DNA of 64,000 bases from an uncultured bacterium (GCA_947073515.1 CAMTMC010000009.1:1-64000), one strand, 5' to 3'. Counted from the stretch's first letter, positions 25,247-34,815 are shown. Made by a program: numbers and translations. The notes: generated by a model from the letters alone, not told the origin.

Positions 25247-26068
25247 TTACAGAAGGTCTTTCGCCCAGGTCGCCTTGTCCTGTAGTGCCATCTTATAACC
25301 AAAGGCGTGATGGTCTTCCTCCACGGCCAGGATCTCTTTCAGATATCCGGCCGCTCTCTGGTCGTCGCCCGCAATCCAGTGGCAGTAGACCACGGCACCA
25401 TATAACTCAGTAATGATGCGCTTGGCCATCGTGCGGTCGATGTCCTGATCAAAGTCATCAATGCTGGTCTGACCAGTATACAGCAGGCAGCGCTTGAGAT
25501 ACATCAGGTCACCCTTCTCCACCGGGGTGTCGGCCGTGATGCCGGCAATGGAGGCCAAAGCCTTGTCCTTCTCCCCCATGTGCAGATAGGCCATGAAGAT
25601 CCAATCCCGCTCGGGGGGCGTATTGTTGGTGCCGTTCTTCAGGTGGCAGTCAATGCCCCGCTCAAAACACTCAATGGCCTGCTCATATTGCTCTAGGAAG
25701 TAGTGCGCTACCCCGCAGAAGTGCCACTTCCAGGCGTCCTTGTCGTCCAGACGGGTGGACAAAGTCAGATCGGCCAAAGCCTGGGGATAGCGGTCCTGAG
25801 ACAGGAACTTCCGGCCTCGATTGTAGTACTGATCGCCGTTGAAGGGCTGAAGGGCCAGGGCGTGGGACAGGCTCTCGATGGACTTTTCGAAGTCCTCGTT
25901 GAAATACAGGATACCGCGGGACACCCAGGCGATAAAGTCCTTGGGATCCTTGGCCAGACGGGCCTCCATTTCCTTCAGGATCTCCTCATCCATTACGATG
26001 GGACCCCGCGTGGCGCCGCCCTCGCGCATAAGCTTCAGCTGGCGCTCCTGAATTTTTTCATGACTCAT
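25247..26068 (-). CDS. Tetratricopeptide-repeat protein in the peptide operon
   Basis: The 273-residue cytoplasmic protein starts behind a perfect AGGAGG. It contains three to four TPR-like helical pairs: FIAWVSRGILYFNEDFEKSI, PFNGDQYYNRGRKFLSQDRY, DAWKWHFCGVAHYFLEQYEQ and a later WIFMAYLHMGEKDKALASI. There is no signal peptide. TPR proteins act as protein-protein adaptors; a partner is not evident, although placement between the peptidase and the transporter suggests organising peptide uptake and breakdown. The function is otherwise unknown. Confidence 0.8.
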   Translation of the reverse strand: MSHEKIQERQLKLMREGGATRGPIVMDEEILKEMEARLAKDPKDFIAWVSRGILYFNEDFEKSIESLSHALALQPFNGDQYYNRGRKFLSQDRYPQALADLTLSTRLDDKDAWKWHFCGVAHYFLEQYEQAIECFERGIDCHLKNGTNNTPPERDWIFMAYLHMGEKDKALASIAGITADTPVEKGDLMYLKRCLLYTGQTSIDDFDQDIDRTMAKRIITELYGAVVYCHWIAGDDQRAAGYLKEILAVEEDHHAFGYKMALQDKATWAKDLL

Positions 26069-26110
26069 TACAAAATTCCTCCTACCAAATATTTGAATAA
26101 CACTGGGAAT

Positions 26111-28111
26111 TTATTCTTCGATCAAATAGCTGTCAATCCATTGAGACAGCTCCTGGAGCCGGCGGATACGGCTGCGGGGAGGACCTGAGCGGGACAGCTC
26201 ATGGCAGGCATTCCGGAACAGGCACATCCTAGTGGGAACTCCCCTGATCTGCAGGGCAGAATACATCTGCATAGCTCCATTGAGCGTACAGCGGTAGTCC
26301 TCAAATGAGTGCAGAAACAGGGTAGGTGTAACCACATTCTTGGCGTAAGTATAGGGGGACTGATCCCGGAGGCGCTCGTCATGGTCCCAGGGTGTGCCCC
26401 CGTAGACCCCCGCTGTCCCCCAGATGCTAAAGTCAGAGGAGCCGTAATCGCCGCTGATGTTTGAAATGGATCGCATGGACACAGCCGCTCGGAACCGTCT
26501 GGTATGTGTGATACACCAGTTGGTCAGGTACCCCCCGTAAGAACCGCCCATCACCGCCAAGCGCTTAGGATCAACAGCGGGGTACTGCTCCAGCACAAAG
26601 TCAGTCCATTGCATAACGTTGGCAAAGTCTACCGTCCCCCGGCGAGCCCGGAGATCGGCGAATTCCTCACCGCCACCGGCAGAACCCCTGGGGTTGCAGA
26701 AGAATACAAAGTAGCCCTTGCCGGCCAGATACTGCATTTCATGGAAGAAGCCAGCGGAGAAAGCCGCTCGAGGGCCGCCATGGATTTCCAAAATCCCCGG
26801 ATAGGTTTTCTTCGGATCGTATCCCACTGGCTCTATGACAAAGCCGCTGATGAGAAACCCTTCCGGATCTGTGAACTGATATTTCCGAGGCTGGCTGACG
26901 ACCCGATCCGCCAAAGCCGGTGTGTTGATCTGACTAAGCTGACGCAGCGAACCGGAGGAGAGGGAAAAGAGCTCCTGAAGTCCGTCTGTAGTACCAGTGG
27001 CCAGCAACACCCCGGCTCCAACAGCGAAGCTGTCTGGAATAAACCACTCGCTGTTAAGGCGCTCCGGTTGCTGTCCCGGTTTCCACCGGTTGAGGAAGGC
27101 GTAGGTATCACAGGTGGTGATGTAGTACAAATTGCCATCCAGCACCTTGAACGTTGTTCCGGTACCGTAACGGCAGTCGGAACAGGTCTTGCTGCCAAAA
27201 TCCTCACGGCTGTGGGTGTGGCGCAGGCGCATCGCCCCTCCCTGGAGGGGAAGTGTGTACAGATCGTGGTTGGGGAAGGGACCCTCACCGTTCCAGGGGG
27301 CGGCAGCCACCACCAACCCATCCCCCAGGAAGTCAAGCCCCATGATCTGATAGGAGCCTGGGGCCAGTAGGGTGGCCGTTCTCTCGCTGTAGGTATCATA
27401 GATATAGATCCCATGCTGTCGGACGTAGTAGCGGTCATAATCAATGCCGCTGTACGCGATGTACTGCCCGTCAGGGCTCACGGCACTGAAGGATGTTTCA
27501 AAGTGCCGTGGCGTCAGCTCACGCAGACGTTGCGTGGAAGTGTTATAGAGATATAGGGCATGGCGCTTCTTGTTGATGAAGCCACGGCCATCGGATAGGA
27601 AAGGAACCTCATCACAGACCTCAAAAGCCTCCTCCTCCCGCAGCTTGTCCAATGCCGCCAAGCGTTCCTCTTCGGGCATAGCTTCGATATCCGGACGGTT
27701 GTTGTCTCGGACAGCGGAAAGAAGAAAGACATCTGGGCGGATCATCCGGGCTGTGGCCCCCTTCAGCGGAACCCGGAACACCTCTTTACATTCTTGGGTG
27801 CTCAGATCCTGCTCCCAGAAAACCGTGATGTAACCGCCCCGAGCCGCATACTGCCTGTCCTCCTCCGCACGCAGCAGAGGGTATAGGATTCGGCCGCTGT
27901 CTAAACAAGAGAAGCTGCGGGCGCCGCAGGTCCCCGGGATAGGGCACACCTGGCCGGACTCCAGCTCACAGCGCCAAAGGCCGGCGTCATAGCTGTTAAT
28001 CTCTTTCACTGCCTGGGAGAGACAGAAAATGGCGGAGCGCCCGTCCGGTGTCAAATCTAGAGCAGAAAAAAATCGGTACTTTAAAAAGTCCTCACAGGTT
28101 ATGGCTTGCAA
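26111..28111 (-). CDS. S9-family prolyl-oligopeptidase-like serine peptidase
   Basis: The start is a TTG at 28,111 behind AAAGGAGG. The 666-residue protein has an N-terminal beta-propeller (about residues 15-400; blades such as SAVSPDGQYIAYSG) and a C-terminal alpha/beta hydrolase domain with nucleophile Ser524 (GGSYGG), Asp605 (HSFEDYR) and His637 (NACHE). No signal peptide is visible, so it probably works in the cytoplasm, cleaving short peptides brought in by the transporter encoded in the same operon. It resembles dipeptidyl-peptidase 5/acylaminoacyl-peptidase types. Its exact specificity cannot be read from sequence. Confidence 0.9.
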   Translation of the reverse strand: MQAITCEDFLKYRFFSALDLTPDGRSAIFCLSQAVKEINSYDAGLWRCELESGQVCPIPGTCGARSFSCLDSGRILYPLLRAEEDRQYAARGGYITVFWEQDLSTQECKEVFRVPLKGATARMIRPDVFLLSAVRDNNRPDIEAMPEEERLAALDKLREEEAFEVCDEVPFLSDGRGFINKKRHALYLYNTSTQRLRELTPRHFETSFSAVSPDGQYIAYSGIDYDRYYVRQHGIYIYDTYSERTATLLAPGSYQIMGLDFLGDGLVVAAAPWNGEGPFPNHDLYTLPLQGGAMRLRHTHSREDFGSKTCSDCRYGTGTTFKVLDGNLYYITTCDTYAFLNRWKPGQQPERLNSEWFIPDSFAVGAGVLLATGTTDGLQELFSLSSGSLRQLSQINTPALADRVVSQPRKYQFTDPEGFLISGFVIEPVGYDPKKTYPGILEIHGGPRAAFSAGFFHEMQYLAGKGYFVFFCNPRGSAGGGEEFADLRARRGTVDFANVMQWTDFVLEQYPAVDPKRLAVMGGSYGGYLTNWCITHTRRFRAAVSMRSISNISGDYGSSDFSIWGTAGVYGGTPWDHDERLRDQSPYTYAKNVVTPTLFLHSFEDYRCTLNGAMQMYSALQIRGVPTRMCLFRNACHELSRSGPPRSRIRRLQELSQWIDSYLIEE

Positions 28112-28188
28112 TACTGCTGACCTCCTTTGCGGGAAGGGGCTGTCATACGTCTGGAATAAGCCATACAGCAGCCCCTTTCATAATTCCC

Positions 28189-28554
28189 CTAAACGTCTTT
28201 TCTGGCGGCGGTAATCACAATGCCGAGCAGGACTCCCTCAGGAAGCACGGAACCTGTGTGGGTCAATCTGGCTGGTTGAAAGCCATCAACGATCCACTCC
28301 GTCCAAGCCCGGTTGAATTCGTCCAGATCAGCTCCGTCTTTCAAAATAATCTCTACCCGAAGCACATGGCACTTGTCGGAGCCGTACTGTTCCAGCAGCT
28401 CATCGTAGCGATGAAGCAGGGCGGTGGCCTGTTCGTACATCGTCATGGCACGCTTGGTGGCGTCAGCCGGGGCATGGATCTCAAAGTACAGGACTCCGTT
28501 GAACTCAACGATGCGGCTCGCCCGGCCGTGCGGCTCGTGGTGGATAACTTTCAT
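28189..28554 (-). CDS. RidA/YjgF-family protein
   Basis: The 121-residue protein has the RidA-like order of strands: an N-terminal segment ending in FNGVLYFEIHAP, a helix with MYEQATALLHRYDELLEQYG, and HVLRVEIILKDGADLDEFNRAW, followed by a PARLTHTGS-like segment. RidA proteins hydrolyse reactive enamine/imine intermediates formed by pyridoxal-phosphate enzymes. The usual catalytic Arg (in an S-R-x-V context) is not obvious here: the matching place reads QPARLTHT, so the arginine may be present but the context differs. It lies 26 bases after the binding-protein gene, which suggests a link with amino-acid breakdown from imported peptides. Confidence 0.75.
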   Translation of the reverse strand: MKVIHHEPHGRASRIVEFNGVLYFEIHAPADATKRAMTMYEQATALLHRYDELLEQYGSDKCHVLRVEIILKDGADLDEFNRAWTEWIVDGFQPARLTHTGSVLPEGVLLGIVITAARKDV

Positions 28555-28579
28555 GTTGTAAAATCACTCCTATTCTGTT

Positions 28580-30172
28580 TTACTCTACAAAGTAGACGTT
28601 ATTGTACTTCTGGTAATTAGTGGGCAGAATAAGGTCAAAGCCTCGGATCTTAGAGGTCGTGGCGGTCATAGTTTTCATGTTGTAAAGAGGAATATAGACC
28701 ACGCGGTCATACAGGTACTGCTGAATATCAGCATACAGCTCCAGACGCTTCTCGCTATCGGTCTCAGCCACAGCTTCGTCCAGCATGGCGTCCAGGTCGG
28801 GGTCGATATAGTTGACGCGGTTGCCGCCGGGGCCCACCAGGTCGGAGTACAGCTTGCCCAGGGTCTGGTGGGGATCGCGGAGGGTACAAACGGTGGTGAG
28901 GATAGCGGCAGTCTGCTCACGGGCGTTGAGCATGGGGGTATAGGCAGAGCTATCCATCTCATTCAGGATGACGGTGATACCGCTCTCAGCCATCATGTTT
29001 TGCAGGAACTCACCCATACGGCGGTTGTCGGCACTGGTATAGAAGGACAGCTCCAACTTAAAACCATCCGGATATCCAGCCTCAGCCAGAAGCTGCCGGG
29101 CCAGCTCGGGGTTGTACTCAAAGCCGCCGGTAGAGTAGGCGCCAGGCACGGTGCTGGGCAGATAGTCATTCAGGGGCTCCGCTGCGCCCAACAGACACAC
29201 AGAGCACAGCAGGTTGTTGTCGATGGAGTGGCCGATGGCCTTGCGGACCTTTGTATCGGTAATCCGATCAAAGTTCAGGGCCAGATAGCTGGTGTTCACG
29301 CCCGAACACTCCCACAAGGTCAAATCAGGATTAGACTTGATATCCTCCATCACAGTGCCAGACACCTCCTGGATCAGATCCACACCACCGGATTCCAACT
29401 CCATAAGGCGTGTGCTGATCTCGGGAATGTAGCGGAAGTTAATGGCACGCATCTTGGCCGGGCCGTTGAAGTAGTCATCAAAGCGCTCCACCACGATATT
29501 CTCCCCTTCGTTCCACTCCACCAGCTTGAAGGGGCCGGTGCCGTTCTCCACCAGATCCAGATCACCAGCGGCCAGGTGCTCCTCATAGAAGGACTGCTGG
29601 AACACACTCATGGTAGCGTGACACAGGGTACCCAGGAAGGGGGCAAATGGTTCGTAGGTGGCCAGCACGATGGTGTAGTCGTCCTCAATCACAAAGTTGT
29701 CGGGATCAAACTGGGCGGCATTGCTCTGGGAACCCGGAGTTTCCTTCAGGGTTGCGAAGGTGAACGCTACATCCTGAGCGGTCAGCTCGTCGCCGTTGTG
29801 GAACTTGACGCCTTTGCGCAAACGGAAGCGGTAGGTGGTCTCACTCAGCTGTTCCCAACTCTCGGCTAACAGGGGCTGGATGTTGCCCTCCTTGTCCATC
29901 GTAACCAGAGTGTCATATAGGTTTGTGTGGAGCTGGGCACCGGGCAGCTTGCTGTCGTTACCAGGGAACATAGATTGAACGGTGCCATAGACGGCGATTG
30001 TCATCTCATCTTTGGAGGAGATGACCTCACCGGTAGTGCCGCCGATGCCGGCGTTCCCAGAAGTACTGCCGCTGGAGGGCTGTTCCCCTGTGGCACAGCC
30101 GGCAAGAACAGAGACGGACACGATGGCTGCCATAGCCATGCACAGCCATCTTCGGATTGTGTTCTTTTTCAT
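28580..30172 (-). CDS. Peptide-binding lipoprotein (SBP family 5, DppA/OppA type)
   Basis: The 530-residue protein starts behind GAGGAGG. Its signal peptide ends with the lipobox VLAGC (Cys26), followed by a Ser/Gly spacer. The mature part has family 5 landmarks: QPLLAESWEQLSETTYRFRL, GVKFHNGDELTAQDVAFTF, NGTGPFKLVEW and TDTKVRKAIGHSIDN, and ends near YDRVVYIPLYN. It captures peptides, or possibly nickel or other ligands known for this family, and hands them to DppBC. It is the first gene of the operon, with a TATAAT box upstream and a LysR gene divergent from it. Confidence 0.93.
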   Translation of the reverse strand: MKKNTIRRWLCMAMAAIVSVSVLAGCATGEQPSSGSTSGNAGIGGTTGEVISSKDEMTIAVYGTVQSMFPGNDSKLPGAQLHTNLYDTLVTMDKEGNIQPLLAESWEQLSETTYRFRLRKGVKFHNGDELTAQDVAFTFATLKETPGSQSNAAQFDPDNFVIEDDYTIVLATYEPFAPFLGTLCHATMSVFQQSFYEEHLAAGDLDLVENGTGPFKLVEWNEGENIVVERFDDYFNGPAKMRAINFRYIPEISTRLMELESGGVDLIQEVSGTVMEDIKSNPDLTLWECSGVNTSYLALNFDRITDTKVRKAIGHSIDNNLLCSVCLLGAAEPLNDYLPSTVPGAYSTGGFEYNPELARQLLAEAGYPDGFKLELSFYTSADNRRMGEFLQNMMAESGITVILNEMDSSAYTPMLNAREQTAAILTTVCTLRDPHQTLGKLYSDLVGPGGNRVNYIDPDLDAMLDEAVAETDSEKRLELYADIQQYLYDRVVYIPLYNMKTMTATTSKIRGFDLILPTNYQKYNNVYFVE

Positions 30173-30220
30173 ATGTGATCCTCCTCAATATTATTTTTCC
30201 CATTTAAAGGGTGTATCTTA

Positions 30221-30250
30221 ATTATACATGTTGAATTTTGGACAACGCAA
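30221..30250 (-). promoter_or_regulatory. Likely promoter of the peptide-uptake operon
   Basis: On the minus strand a perfect TATAAT (30226-30221) lies 18 bases after TTGCGT (30250-30245), about 50 bases before the binding-protein start. The weak -35 suggests that an activator such as the divergent LysR protein may be needed. Confidence 0.55.
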
Positions 30251-30294
30251 TGCTAGAATAATTATAGCTGTTATAAATCATATATATTAGCGTA

Positions 30295-30469
30295 CTAGAT
30301 TGCAACTAGGGCTTGTTTGAAAAATGTCAATATTGCCCAAACAGCGGCCCTTTTGCTGCCATACTTCCCCAATTTTTCTTGAAATCCATCCAGCCCGCCA
30401 AACCGAGACGCAGCCCAGCGACCATTTGATCCGCCGACCGACGTATTGCCCCTTGCCAATCGAAGGTAT
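30295..30469 (-). other. Possible gene fragment in the dpp-lysR intergenic region
   Basis: The 317-base gap between the binding-protein and LysR genes holds an open minus-strand frame without a start, ending at a TAG (30,297). It contains FGGLDGFQEKLGKYGSKRAA and ends FFKQALVAI. I do not recognise it. Its right end is a 24-base sequence that recurs at 34,835-34,858, which suggests debris of a mobile element. Confidence 0.35.
30446..30469 (+). repeat. 24-base near-repeat, copy 1
   Basis: TTGCCCCTTNNCAATCGAAG-GTAT (N positions: GC here, AT in copy 2). Copy 2 is at 34835-34858 in the same orientation; 22 of 24 bases agree. The two copies bracket about 4.4 kb that includes the LysR gene and the EIIC-chemoreceptor pseudogene. 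Confidence 0.7.
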
Positions 30470-30489
30470 CATAATAGGAGTGGTGTAAA

Positions 30490-31404
30490 ATGACCATTGA
30501 TCAGTTGCGGTATGTAGCAGAAGTTATGAAATGCCATTCGTTTAACAAAGCCTCAGAAAACTTATATGTCTCCCAGCCAGCTGTGTCTGTGGCCATCCGA
30601 AAATTGGAAAGTGAGTTGGGGGAGCCGCTGTTCATCCGCAACAATAACGGAGTTTCTCCAACCCCATTTGGGTTGGAACTGCTGCCATTTATCCAAAATA
30701 TGATCAGTCTGTACGAGCAGATGCCCATACAGGCCTATGGAAAATCGGCGAAAAAGCTCCTGCGCATTTCCGTTGCCAACGGGGGGTTCCGTTTCTTCTC
30801 TAGAGCTGTAGGTCAGCTATATATGTCACACAAGAAGGATGGTGTCCATTTGGAATTTCATGACGTGACTATGGAGCAAAGCCTGTCCATGGTCACCAAT
30901 GGTACGGCCAACATTGGAGGCTTCGCCATCTGGTCCTTCCAAAAAAAAGAGATGGAGTCCCGATTGCTGCGGACCGGGATCCACTTTGTCCCTCTGGGAT
31001 CCGTGCCTCCTTCGGTCTCCATTGGTCCCCAAAATCCCCTATGGAACCGGGTAGAAGATTGGGTCACACTGGATATGATTCAAAATTTTCCCATTATCTA
31101 TTCCTTCTCTGAACACTCTAATATCCTGCTGCGGAAACTAGGGCTCTACAATAAAGGCAACTTGATTACTTGTAAGGAACGCGCGGGCCGTGGAGAACTT
31201 CTTTGCCAGACGGATGGTATCTCAGTAGGCGGCTTTGCCCGGCCAGCTTATCGTAGAGGTAATTCGTACCCAGAACAGCGGATTTTTGACTTGCGAGGCT
31301 TTGATTTCCAAAACCAGTTTGGCTATATCTATAACCAGTCCTATAATCTCTCTCCAGTGTGCCAAGAGTTCATCTGCTACCTGAATGATATGCTTCAGGA
31401 GTAA
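30490..31404 (+). CDS. LysR-family regulator, divergent from the peptide operon
   Basis: The 304-residue protein begins MTIDQLRYVAEVMKCHSFNK and continues with the LysR winged helix (ASENLYVSQPAVSVAIRKLE). The remainder is a two-lobed ligand-binding domain of usual length. The divergent position, with the dpp promoter in the gap, suggests control of peptide uptake, with an effector such as an amino acid or peptide; this is inferred. The gap has been altered by inserted debris (30295-30469), so the regulatory sites may not be original. Confidence 0.88.
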   Translation: MTIDQLRYVAEVMKCHSFNKASENLYVSQPAVSVAIRKLESELGEPLFIRNNNGVSPTPFGLELLPFIQNMISLYEQMPIQAYGKSAKKLLRISVANGGFRFFSRAVGQLYMSHKKDGVHLEFHDVTMEQSLSMVTNGTANIGGFAIWSFQKKEMESRLLRTGIHFVPLGSVPPSVSIGPQNPLWNRVEDWVTLDMIQNFPIIYSFSEHSNILLRKLGLYNKGNLITCKERAGRGELLCQTDGISVGGFARPAYRRGNSYPEQRIFDLRGFDFQNQFGYIYNQSYNLSPVCQEFICYLNDMLQE

Positions 31405-31763
31405 AACGTACCGTGCTGTCACAGATGCCCTTGCTGGATACCCCCATACGGCGTTCTCCAGGCTGTTTCTGCCCATCACAACCGCCACATCAGCGGCGCA
31501 CAGAGAAGCACTCCCGCCCATAACTGGATTTGGGAACTTCCGTACACATGAATCTCAAGAAAAGCAGAAGAATTTTTTGAACAATTGAAGTGCCCCATCC
31601 GAAAAACAAAACCTTATCTCTGGATGCTCAACACATTGAATCAGTTGATCAAAATCCATGGTATTTCTCTATAGACAGGAAACCCCCTTCCATTGGAAAG
31701 GGGCTGAGCCTGTATACAAAAAGGCACTATGCGCTCAAGGGGGCATAGTGCCAAAATTATGAT

Positions 31764-31907
31764 GGAATAAGCGGTGTTTTCAATCGCGGACGTGAGCCGT
31801 ACTATGAAGCCTACGCTTCTCAGATTGCCTCCGTCATGGGCCTGAACACAGTACGTTATGACCTGGAAAATTGGAAGGGTACCACCGCCTCTAAATGCCG
31901 GCTTCGC
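31764..31907 (+). pseudogene. Possible fragment of a HipA-like protein
   Basis: An open stretch of about 48 codons without a start reads FNRGREPYYEAYASQIASVM followed by GLNTVRYDLENWKGTTASKC. The pattern 'PYxExxASQIAxxMGLNxVxYxLxxWKG' recalls a segment of HipA-like kinases and related phage proteins in Clostridia. Both ends are missing. The assignment is from memory of the pattern and is weak. Confidence 0.35.
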
Positions 31908-31926
31908 CGTATGATTGACTATAAGC

Positions 31927-31981
31927 GTCAAATGCGGAACCGCCAGACCTTTTTATGGGGCCTGGCGGTTCCGCATTTGAC
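31927..31981. repeat. Perfect 20-bp inverted repeat
   Basis: GTCAAATGCGGAACCGCCAG (31927-31946) is reverse-complemented at 31962-31981 with a 15-base loop that contains TTTTT. It is not placed behind an intact gene and may be a terminator left from a lost gene or an element end. Confidence 0.7.
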
Positions 31982-32088
31982 ACTTACAGTCTTCCTGATG
32001 AAAAGAACAATTTGTACACGACCAATTAAATAGCGGGTATTTTTATTTTGATACAGCTTTTGCTGGGATATTTTACTCCCGCAATTAC

Positions 32089-34286
32089 CTAACTTTCAAG
32101 GTTTTCAAGCGCATTCACTGCCAAAAGGCTGGTTTCCTCATTCATCTTCCGCAGCTTTCGCACCATTTCTTTGGACTCATCCGACCGGTCGCGGACCTGT
32201 TCAGCCACCTTAGAGGTATGGGATGCTGTTTCCACAAAGAAATGGCTAGTGGTCTGGATCTGCTCATTGATTTGCCCCAGTTCGCCGACCACCTCGCCGC
32301 TATGCTCCAGAACGGTATGACACTGTTCCTGAATAGTGTGGATGTTCCGCACAATTTCGTCAAACAGCTGGTTGGTGTCAATCATCTGCTGCCGTCCGGT
32401 TTCTACCTGCCTCAGACTGACTTCAGAGCGCTCGATCATATTAGAGGTATCCGCTTTCATCCCCTGCAACAAGCCCTCGATGTCGGAAACGGCCTTTGCC
32501 GTTGCCTCCGACAAATCTTTTATGCTGCCGGCCACCACAGAAAACCCTTTGCCATGCGCGCCGGCGCGCGCCGCCTCAATCGAGGCGTTGAGCGAAAGGA
32601 TGGTCGTTTGCATAGAGATGTTCTCAATGCTTTTTAAGATTCCCTCGATCTGCCCGCAGCGCAGATTAAGCTGGCTGGCCAGTTCACTGGTCTTTTGCGT
32701 GGAGAAGAAAGTTTCCTCCATTTCCTGCATCGTTTGCCGCATGTTCTGCGCGCCTGTCTCAGATAGCGTGTTTGTTTTTTCCATATTCCGCAAGACAATT
32801 TATATACTGGTATCCGTGTTGCCGACGGAGGTATCAATGATCTGCATATAATCGTCACAGGTCCGCATCAACTGCATCTGCCGCTGCATCTGGGCGGAGA
32901 GATCATTCAAATCTTCAACGATGCTTTCCAGGACGACTGAAAAATTCGTGATCTCCCCATTGACCTCACCCGTGGAGCTATGGATTTTCTCTACCACTGT
33001 ATTCAATGTATTCTTTAACAGGGCCGTATTCTTGTCCTCCAGGGATTCCTTTCGTGCGGCCCGCCTGTCCATCACACGAATAAATGGCAGGTAAATCAGG
33101 ATACCTGTCGTAATATTGAGAATCTGGAGGACGCTGCCAGACAGGTGCCCGCCCGTGGCCAAATATCCGCTGATCAAAGGCGGCATGGCCCAATGTACCT
33201 CCGTTACAACCCGGGCAACCAGACCGAGCGACATCGCGATCCATGAAATGAGGGTTACCGTAAGCAGCGTGAGCAAAAAAGGGATCAGTAGAATCGGGTT
33301 CAAGATGATAGGAAAGCCGAACAGCACAATTTCATTCATGTTGAAGAGCGCAAAGATACCGCCCATTTTGGCGATGCCGCGGATATACCGGCTTCTGGCA
33401 ATAATGAACACCGCAATGATAATACACAGCGATGTCCCCGCTCCCCCCATAAATACAAAAGTATCCAGGAAGCCCTTGCTGATAATGGCAAGCTGCCCGT
33501 CAAAGGCGTTTGATTCATCGCGTACAGGTCGGTATTATGGATGAGATTCTCGCCGAACGCGCTGGCCATGATGCTGTCCATCACATTTCCGCCATGAATC
33601 CCGAAAAACCAGAAGATATGGATACCGAATACCAGAAACAAGGTGCCAACGAGCCCGCCTCCATCGGCCGCTGAAAAAAGGAATGACAGGGCGGTGTAAA
33701 TCCACTCGTCAATCCCCTTGCCGGAGGCCATTGAGATGACGCCGTTTGTGAGGGCAACACAGAAAACGGACAGCATGACAGGGAAAAGGGCCTCGAACAT
33801 TTGCCGCACTTCCTCCGCCGTATCCTCTGGAATATTGATTTTAAGATTGGAGCATAGGCGGTACAGCTCGGTGGACAGAATTGCGATCAGCATCGCCCCG
33901 AAAAGCCCGCTGGAGCCCAACCGGCTCAGCGAGATGCCGCCATCCGAGGTTGTAACGCAAATGGTCAGGTAGGCGGATACACTGGTGAGACCTGACAGCG
34001 TGCCGTTCAGATTGTAGGCGTTGCCGAGATAATAGCCCAAAGTCCATGCGATCAAAATCGCCATGATGGCGGTGCTGGCCAGCCAAATCGCACCATTTAC
34101 AGCCCGGATCACCTGTCCAACCGGAGTGGACAGGCCCGCCTGCACGATGTTGATGGGAATATTATTGATCGGCGACGCAATTGATCCCAAGATGATGACT
34201 GGAAGCGTGATCGTAAATGCTTTTTTAATAGAAATGATGTAACGGTTTTGGAATAGCCTGTCGGCCGTCTGCAAAATGCTTTCCAT
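32089..34286 (-). pseudogene. PTS EIIC permease fused to a chemoreceptor signalling domain, broken
   Basis: The start ATG at 34,286 lies behind AGAGGAGT. The first part is a complete type-3 (lactose/cellobiose-like) PTS EIIC with FWFFGIHGGNVMDSIMASAF and later ILIYLPFIRVMDRR. It is followed without HAMP by a linker and an MCP signalling domain with the hairpin tip ISMQTTILSLNASIEAARAG. About 732 codons in all. Two lesions split it: one missing base near 33,510 (the frame resumes as NAFDGQLAIISKGFLDTFVF) and an in-frame TAA at 32,800-32,802 in the linker, with the same frame continuing on both sides. PTS permeases phosphorylate sugars while importing them; fusion to an MCP would couple sugar binding or transport directly to CheA. 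TnpB debris starts 30-40 bases upstream, so the promoter may also be lost. Confidence 0.85.
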
Positions 34287-34326
34287 AATTACTCCTCTGA
34301 ATAGAACTTCATATGCAGATTTCACC

Positions 34327-34475
34327 AATCATACCATATTTCCCTGGTGGAAGCAATCCCTGCACTACAAGTTCCAGCAGTATATCACCTATTTGGCTGA
34401 AGCTGTGGGCATTCGGGTCATTGAACCGGAGGAAAGCTATACGTCCAAGGGATTTTTCACGGATGCAGAGCCCAA
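34327..34475 (+). mobile_element. TnpB fragment (IS200/IS605 type)
   Basis: An open stretch reads WWKQSLHYKFQQYITYLAEA, then GIRVIEPEESYTSKGFFTDA. The 'Y.A...GI.V....ESYTSK.SF.D' pattern is the C-terminal catalytic part of TnpB/IS605 OrfB proteins, just before the zinc-binding cysteines. Only about 50 codons remain, so it is not functional. Confidence 0.7.
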
Positions 34476-34481
34476 ACAGAT

Positions 34482-34815
34482 GTGGCATACCACTTGTTTC
34501 TGCGATATACGCTGAGCGAGGAGCTGCCTCACTTTTCCACGGTAAGCTATAACTTCTGGCATCGGTCCGCCGCGGAAACAATAGAGGCGGTATTTCGATG
34601 GGTCTTAGATGAGGCCGGGAATGCGGGAGCACTGGCCCCGGCGGCGGCGTTTATAGACGGGACGCACATCAATGCCAGCGCAAACCTGAAAAAGAAAATC
34701 AAACAAGAGGTACCGGCGGCGAAACAGTATCAGGAAGCGCTGCTGGCAGAGGTAAACGCAGACCGGGAAGCCCACGGAAAGAAGCCCTTCGATGACAACG
34801 CCGCCAGCATCTGCT
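34482..34815 (+). mobile_element. IS1182-type transposase fragment
   Basis: The frame starting at ATG 34,482 reads MAYHLFLRYTLSEELPHFST, AAAFIDGTHINASANLKKKI and [15 protein letters not shown]. This corresponds to the N-terminal and central part of IS1182-family DDE transposases (FIDGTH includes the first catalytic Asp). The similarity ends near 34,812, where the sequence joins unrelated text leading to the 24-base repeat and the recA copy. Both ends are truncated. Confidence 0.8.

Larger units (their letters stand above)
31405..32088. other. 684-base stretch of debris and hairpins
   Basis: No intact gene is seen. It contains a 10-bp hairpin (GGCACTATGC at about 31722 with GCATAGTGCC), a possible HipA-like fragment (31764-31907), and a perfect 20-bp inverted repeat at 31927-31981. 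Small frames here have no ribosome sites and look like chance. Confidence 0.5.
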
